NCBI GenBank assembly: GCA_900708905.1
Contig: CAADRB010000089.1
Span: 124,001 to 188,000, forward strand
Direction: 5' to 3'
Source: Hymenolepis diminuta
Taxonomy: Eukaryota > Platyhelminthes > Cestoda > Cyclophyllidea > Hymenolepididae
DNA length: 64,000 nucleotides
Shown here: positions 59,901-64,000 of the stretch, one piece after another
Layout of the letters: each line of letters opens with the position of its first letter
Numbering within the stretch: the first letter of the stretch is position 1
The notes under the pieces: model-generated
Told to the model about the DNA's origin: nothing
Database searches by the model: none
What the model saw: only the letters and a program-made list of their open reading frames with translations
Program-made: the position numbers and the translations under genes

Positions 59901-62770
59901 CTCGCGCGTCTTGATTTTCGGATACTAGATTTCAAGTCGACTAATACATAGAATAAAATTTTACCATATACAAAAGGCGGTTTAGGAGTTGTCGGACAAT
60001 TAAGAAAGTGATATATCTCATGTGAAGTTCCACATTTAGGTTCTAAGTGGAAAAATTTGAAAAAACCCCAACAAGAGAAATAACAAAAACAGGGGCATCC
60101 ACAATTTTAAATGGTCTAATGCAATCGTCATTAGTTTTAACGCGTTGCATATTATCAAATTCACATTCTACATTGAAAGAGTTGAATAAACCAAGAAAAT
60201 AAGCAAGAAAAATAGTACTTTAAAATAATGTTGCACCCACGAGAAGAGATCTAATTTCTTTTTGAAATTCACTGTCGGGTTCTAGTTTATAAATGTTTCA
60301 AAGTAAACGAAACAAAACATAAAGTCATTACTTTTTAGGGTTTTCGCACAATCAGAAACACCTTTAGTTTCATGAACGGATTTACTTTTAGTTTCTAGAT
60401 TTCAAGAAAAACAAGAAATTAAATGACAACACCCAGAATTAAAGTAAGCGTTAAAATGTACAATTATAAATACCCTGATTCTCTAGCACACTTTCATTTT
60501 TAAGTTCTAGATTCAAGAGATTAAACTATTCATAGAAGAAAAACCCATACATTCTGAAGTTATCAAACAATCACGAATGTCCTTACATCTTGCAATATTT
60601 CTAATTCTTAGTTTCGATTTGAAATGTATATGGAAAAGTAAGTTCATTATGGATAAGATTCAATAAAAGGAGAATTCTTACCCTTAGTTATTGTTGGACA
60701 TTCAGTAAAGTCCTTAATCTCATGATCGAATTTTAGGTTATAAATATTGAACGATAAAGAATGATTGAATAAAATAAACCAGCAGAAATGGAATGAAACC
60801 TCATACTTCTGGATGATTTCCTATAAGTGTCAAAATATTCAATTTCACGAGTGGTTTCGGTTTCTAAATTTTAAGGCTATGGAAACCCATATTAAATGGG
60901 TTAGTTGAAACAGTTGAAAAATATATATACCAAGCGAAAGGAAACGAATACTTCCATATGATGTAGGACAATCAGGAATATCGTTAAGTTTTTAAACGAC
61001 TTCATTTTCGCGTTCTAGATTCAAGAGAATGAATTAATAATGGACAGAGGAAGACATGACAAATTAGCACAAAACAAGAAAACCGTACTCTTGGAAGACT
61101 TATACCTCGATTTTGGTGAGGGTGGATCTTAAGGATGAATAAAACCTAATGACTTTAAGATTAATCAATGGTTCAACTCGAAATCCCACCGGAAAGCGTA
61201 CTTTCATAGAGGAATTAAGTACTTCAGTTTAAGAGCACGACCGACGTAAACTTTTTAATCAGCTATTTGCACGACTTTCGCAAAATTTCGCTGGTAGAGA
61301 AAAACAAAGATAAGATTACTGCAATATTTCGGTGAAACAATTTTTAAATTTAGTGATTAAGAAGATATAATACCGATGAGACCAATTACATATCACAGCG
61401 ACCTTTGTTTCTTTGATGACCCTATGGACGAGGCTTTATTAATTAGAGATAATTAAAAATAGCTAAATGACGACTAGTAAGAAATAATAAGATGTTACAA
61501 TTTAAGTCAAACGCAGTTACAGAGGATAAACTAGAAAGTGTTAGCAATTCTTTACGATTCGAATCTAATCGTTAAACAAAAATTAGTATTCTTCTTTAGA
61601 TATAATGTGAAATTTTACCTTAACTAACCTTTATTAATCAACAAAGATCCGTTGGATTTAAGTGAAACAGTACCCAAAGGTGGGAACTCAAAGTCATCTA
61701 AATAAAATATTTTACCTAAATGGAATCGTGAAAACTTTAAACCCTAACTCAACAAAAATAGGTACCTTTGATGTCTTGTACATCTTCAATTTCAGATCCT
61801 TAATTGTAAAAGTAAGCATTATAATATGATATGGATGATATGTAGGGGGAGAATTTTAATAAACAGCATACTCTTAGATGGTTTAGCCCAAACGGGAATA
61901 TTTTTCATTTCTTGAACGGACTCGCTTTCAAAATCTGGATTTAAAAAGTTTATTAAACAAACAATTTCGAAATAAGAATGAAAAATAAACAAACAAAAGG
62001 ATAACTATACTTCTGGATGCCTTCGAATTAGATTTTAATGAAAGAAAACCATAAAAAAGACGAGATTTGCATATTTTATCATGTTTCGTCATTTTAGTCA
62101 GTTAAATTATGTAACCTGCTTCAAGAAGGTGTTCGTTAAACTAACATCTATTAGACGAAAAAGTCCAATTAAACGTATCAAAGATTAATCAAAGATCAAA
62201 TTACATTTTTCTCATACTTATTACAGTGTCTAATTACTCGAAGCGAGAAGATATCAATCAAATCATGTCATACCCCCATTTTAATGATGCTGCTTTTTAA
62301 TAAGCTGCATAGGATCACGTTAGATAACTCTGCTTCCTAGGCCTTTGTAAGAAAAAATTTATTGAGGTTATAACCCCACAAACCCAACTAATTATTCGTG
62401 AAATTTGAATTTTCGAATCTGGACTACCAAATAAGCACAACCCGAATCCAAAAATTAGTTCCATTGACAACACCCCATCAAACCGACTTTACAAGTTCAA
62501 GAAGCAGTGGACAACTGCCAAAGGCAAGCATTTCGGTATGGCTACATTCGATTACTATTCAAAGCAATCAATTTAACTGCACACGAAATCACGGGCTTTA
62601 GGATCCAAGTAAATTAGCCTAAACTAACGAAATGGAGAATCTCTATCGATCATAGAAGGCCTTGTGAGATGTTTCGGCTGAGAGATACTGAGAGGGGAAA
62701 CCTATACTTTTAGACAGCTTTACACAAAAGACAGTAGGTTAAATTTCACGCACAACTTCGCTGTCTGACT
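53892..62770 (-). CDS. Repeat-exon (micro-exon type) gene of unknown function, 5' end unresolved
   Basis: On the minus strand at least 27 small exons of 24-84 bases, all multiples of three and all phase 1, lead into a 1,037-base exon (54056-55092) and a 96-base terminal exon (53892-53987). Each has an AG acceptor and a GT donor (one GC) and no internal stop. Most encode one degenerate unit of about 21 residues, S-E-x-E-x-V-Q-E-I-K-D-I-x-D-C-x-K-S-S-K. Intact exons from 5': 61872-61934, 61766-61798, 61629-61697, 61089-61127, 60807-60863, 60474-60506, 60332-60394, 59862-59924, 59071-59139, 58927-58989, 58796-58858, 58665-58745, 58517-58579, 58414-58476, 58271-58333, 58126-58188, 58015-58047, 57901-57939, 57781-57822, 57650-57730, 57572-57595, 56362-56424, 56223-56285, 56110-56142, 55899-55925, 55754-55837, 55258-55302. 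Seven more copies are broken. No start codon or signal peptide was found. The symmetric micro-exons recall schistosome MEGs; function unknown. Confidence 0.72.
54056..55092 (-). CDS. Large 3' exon of the repeat-exon gene
   Basis: An acceptor TTCGCTTTTAG precedes 345 codons entered in phase 1, beginning (x)MTHLVANTSDFDRHL. The peptide is hydrophilic and low in structure: an aromatic/His-rich first third (for example YAYQPRYVHPHVGTSYFQ), a basic SHRRRRSS motif near residue 117, then an acidic Ser/Leu-rich part (LLENLTLDDPFSGSDFD). No membrane segment, signal peptide or known domain is seen. It could alternatively be a separate trans-spliced gene, because an ATG stands two bases after the acceptor. 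Phase agreement with the upstream exons favours a joint gene. Confidence 0.65.
55258..56424 (-). repeat. 3' block of the micro-exon array (63-63-33-27-84-45)
   Basis: Six symmetric exons lie here: 56362-56424 and 56223-56285 (63 bases, full repeat units ending K-S-S-K), 56110-56142 (33, half unit SESDPRQEIN), 55899-55925 (27, LIDSNVTS), 55754-55837 (84, PPASASQVIEEV) and 55258-55302 (45, TSPVYYTCPCVLHN). The first five parallel the block at 57650-58333 in order and sequence class. A 9-base candidate exon (TTTGGTCCG, 55180-55188) between good splice signals is possible but unproven. Confidence 0.65.
56425..57571. other. Exon-free gap within the array
   Basis: Over about 1.1 kb no repeat exon can be recognised, apart from a possible eroded remnant at 56490-56530 (AAACTTTTAGAA). 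The stretch at 57159-57245 resembles 19113-19215, so a dispersed element may have inserted here. Confidence 0.45.
57159..57245. repeat. Weak dispersed repeat, copy 2
   Basis: It aligns by eye with 19113-19215 through CATTAATCTCATGA and flanking segments. Confidence 0.35.
57572..59139 (-). repeat. Central, fully intact block of the micro-exon array
   Basis: Thirteen consecutive symmetric exons lie in 1.57 kb: 69, 63, 63, 81, 63, 63, 63, 63, 33, 39, 42, 81 and 24 bases, reading from 59139 down. None has a stop, and every acceptor and donor is present. The exon-plus-intron period of the 63-base copies is about 100-150 bases, so the unit that duplicated included intron. The exon at 57901-57939 uses a GCAAGT donor. 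The exon at 59071-59139 has a weaker internal acceptor that would shorten it to 48 bases, also in phase. Confidence 0.75.
59140..59861. other. Gap in the array with (CT)n and a palindrome
   Basis: No repeat exon is seen here. The stretch has a TCTC microsatellite at about 59334-59354 and a perfect hairpin (10-base arms ACTCCACTTT, 3-base loop) at 59245-59267. It separates the intact central block from the mixed, decaying 5' block. Confidence 0.5.
59245..59267. repeat. Perfect inverted repeat
   Basis: ACTCCACTTT, ACC, AAAGTGGAGT: ten-base perfect arms around three bases, able to form a hairpin. It lies in the largest gap of the micro-exon array. Confidence 0.7.
59980..60042 (-). pseudogene. 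Micro-exon copy with lost donor (CG)
   Basis: Exactly 63 bases after a CTTAG acceptor, open in the array frame (PKCGTSHEIYHF...). The two bases after it are CG where the other copies have GT, so normal splicing out of this exon should fail. Confidence 0.6.
60105..60167 (-). pseudogene. Micro-exon copy with lost donor (TT)
   Basis: Sixty-three bases, open frame, good acceptor (AATGTAG), but TT follows the last base instead of GT. Its peptide CEFDNMQRVKTNDDCI still aligns with the unit. Confidence 0.6.
60219..60281 (-). pseudogene. Micro-exon copy with a stop in its last full codon
   Basis: Both splice sites are intact and the length is 63, but the last full codon is TAA where other copies have AAA. 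Including it would end the protein. Confidence 0.65.
60551..60612 (-). pseudogene. Eroded micro-exon copy (frameshift)
   Basis: The unit is recognisable (TTGCAAGATGTAAGGACATT), but one base is missing relative to the consensus and the acceptor is poor. Donor GTATGG remains. Confidence 0.5.
60682..60739 (-). pseudogene. Eroded micro-exon copy (no acceptor)
   Basis: Donor GTAAGA and the second half of the unit (EIKDF, ITK) remain. The acceptor AG is gone and the length is no longer a multiple of three. Confidence 0.45.
60952..61014 (-). pseudogene. Micro-exon copy with stop at codon 7
   Basis: Sixty-three bases with both splice sites. The conserved Gln codon CAA is TAA. The rest of the unit (NDIPDCP) is well preserved, so the stop is likely recent. 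Confidence 0.65.
61629..61934 (-). repeat. Upstream micro-exons 63-33-69
   Basis: 61872-61934 (63) is the copy closest to the consensus (FESESVQEMKNIPVWAKPSK). 61766-61798 (33) is a half unit, SEIEDVQDIK. 61629-61697 (69) is unrelated in sequence (DFEFPPLGTVSLKSNGSLLI) but in the same phase, with donor GTTAGT; a weaker donor GTACTG would shorten it to 24 bases. Confidence 0.6.
62708..62770 (-). pseudogene. Most 5' micro-exon copy, stop at codon 10
   Basis: Sixty-three bases, acceptor ATTCTAG and donor GTATAG intact, with TAA in place of the conserved Lys codon. It is the furthest upstream unit recognised. Confidence 0.6.
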
Positions 62771-64000
62771 CTAGAATGAGTTCAATGGTCCATGAAGAAT
62801 AACGAAAGCAAAGGTGGCTAAGGGTGATTTCCATATAGATTTCCGCCAATTTTATGCCTTCGAAAAAGGCCAATTCAGTTTAAGATTGCCTAATGAGCAA
62901 ATTTCACAATTAATCGGTGAGCACACTCAATAACAAATCGAAACGTTAATTACAAAAGCAGGATGCACTTTAACGATTTATTAAACCTATCAGAAAGGGA
63001 GCAAAGACTGATTGAATTAAACTGACGAACGACCATAATTACTAATACAGCAAATGCCATTCTGTTCACTTAGGCGAGAGATAACTGAAAATCGTATACA
63101 ATACTTATGTTTCATAAAACTCTCAGTCTACCAAAGGACTAACTAGATGAACTTATTTAAAAGACATCCATACACAATTTAGGATGTTTTAATGCGTCAT
63201 AATGTGAATGAATTTCAACGGTGATTAAATTGTCAAATGATTTAATGCATCACCATTAAAATTAAACAATGAAATTACTAAATTACTCGCCGATTCGTGG
63301 AAACAGAAAAAAGTAAAATATCAGTCCATCAATTTTTTCTCAAAAAGTGTTCTACTTCCTTTTCACCTCATTATCAGTTATTACAAGAAAGCAAACAGCC
63401 CGTAAGTGACACTGTTGGCACATCAATTCTTATCGAAAAGTAACAAGGTCAATTTCAATATGATGTTAACAAAACTAGCTTCCAATGGAAACATATCATC
63501 ATCATCTAAATTATTGCAAATTGTACAGTCATGAATCGATTTTCATACATGTTTTACAATCAGTGTTAAGTCTTTCTATCCTGATTAGAAGAAATCCGTA
63601 TTAACGCATCGTATTTAGTAAAATGAAATTGTGGATGCTTCGATTTCCTGGAATCGAACGTAATTTCACAAACCCCCGAACTGCCTGTGGTACTTAGGCA
63701 CTTAAAAAGCCACCTTTTGAGTATTGAAGTTCGACTGTTAGCCTGATTCATATATTGATTAAATTCGGTTTAATACCTCCTCCACTTTGTTCTGCATATG
63801 ATTCACATATCGAAATATTAGCTGAACTTCACTCTGTTAATTAATCACTTTCGTCTTATCGGTCTCAAGACCACAATCTTCTATCTGTTCTAGTGCCCAA
63901 AATAAATTCTACCACCATCTTTACCATATTTCAACCTTATGGTAGTAGAATCTGAAAAGCTTGAAAGTGCAATATCTTACGCTGGAGATTTTTAAACTAT
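62771..64000. other. Right edge, no feature found
   Basis: No further repeat unit, start exon or other gene could be supported. The first exon of the repeat-exon gene may lie here unseen or beyond the window. Confidence 0.45.

Larger units (their letters stand above)
59862..61127 (-). repeat. 5' block of the array, mixed intact and broken copies
   Basis: Intact symmetric copies are 59862-59924 (63), 60332-60394 (63), 60474-60506 (33), 60807-60863 (57) and 61089-61127 (39, second half of the unit, ending K-S-S-K). Interleaved with them are copies with lost donors, stops or frameshifts, listed separately. Confidence 0.65.

Overview
This is an AT-rich eukaryotic window with spliced genes, most likely from a parasitic flatworm. 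The flatworm call is inference. It rests on the AT-rich, intron-heavy layout, a 31-base intron near a gene's 5' end, an acceptor AG two bases before a start codon (as expected for spliced-leader trans-splicing), and an array of tiny symmetric exons like flatworm micro-exon genes. A cestode fits best, but a trematode cannot be excluded. Exon ends were placed by hand from GT/GC-AG borders and reading-frame continuity, with no transcript data.

Layout. 1-3.4 kb: first coding exon of an unrecognised minus-strand gene that leaves the window to the left, with three CCAAT boxes in front of it. 3.4-16 kb: gene-poor DNA with microsatellites and one copy of a dispersed repeat. 16.8-36.5 kb (+): a complete RIM-family active-zone gene, 18 coding exons joining in frame into about 1,403 residues (Rab-binding region, zinc finger, PDZ, C2A, C2B). 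Its 6.6-kb first intron holds a CG-rich block and a tRNA-derived SINE fragment. 37-47.5 kb: gene-poor DNA with a decayed non-LTR retrotransposon and three copies of a dispersed repeat. 47.9-50.9 kb (-): a complete Hsp110/HSPA4-type chaperone gene, 8 exons, about 855 residues. 52.1-52.5 kb: an unrecognised open frame. 52.9-53.6 kb (+): a complete CCDC124 gene, 3 exons, 220 residues.

53.9-62.8 kb (-): the unusual locus. At least 27 small exons (24-84 bases, every one a multiple of three, every one in phase 1) run into a 1,037-base exon and a 96-base last exon. Most encode variants of one roughly 21-residue unit (S-E-x-E-x-V-Q-E-I-K-D-I then x-K-S-S-K). The array shows tandem exon duplication, half-exons, a second-order block duplication, and copies broken by stop codons or lost splice sites. 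It resembles schistosome micro-exon genes in exon symmetry, but its exons are homologous to each other and larger. Its 5' end is not seen.

The genes are functionally unrelated: presynaptic vesicle priming (RIM), cytosolic protein folding (Hsp110), ribosome-associated translation (CCDC124), and the repeat-exon gene of unknown role.
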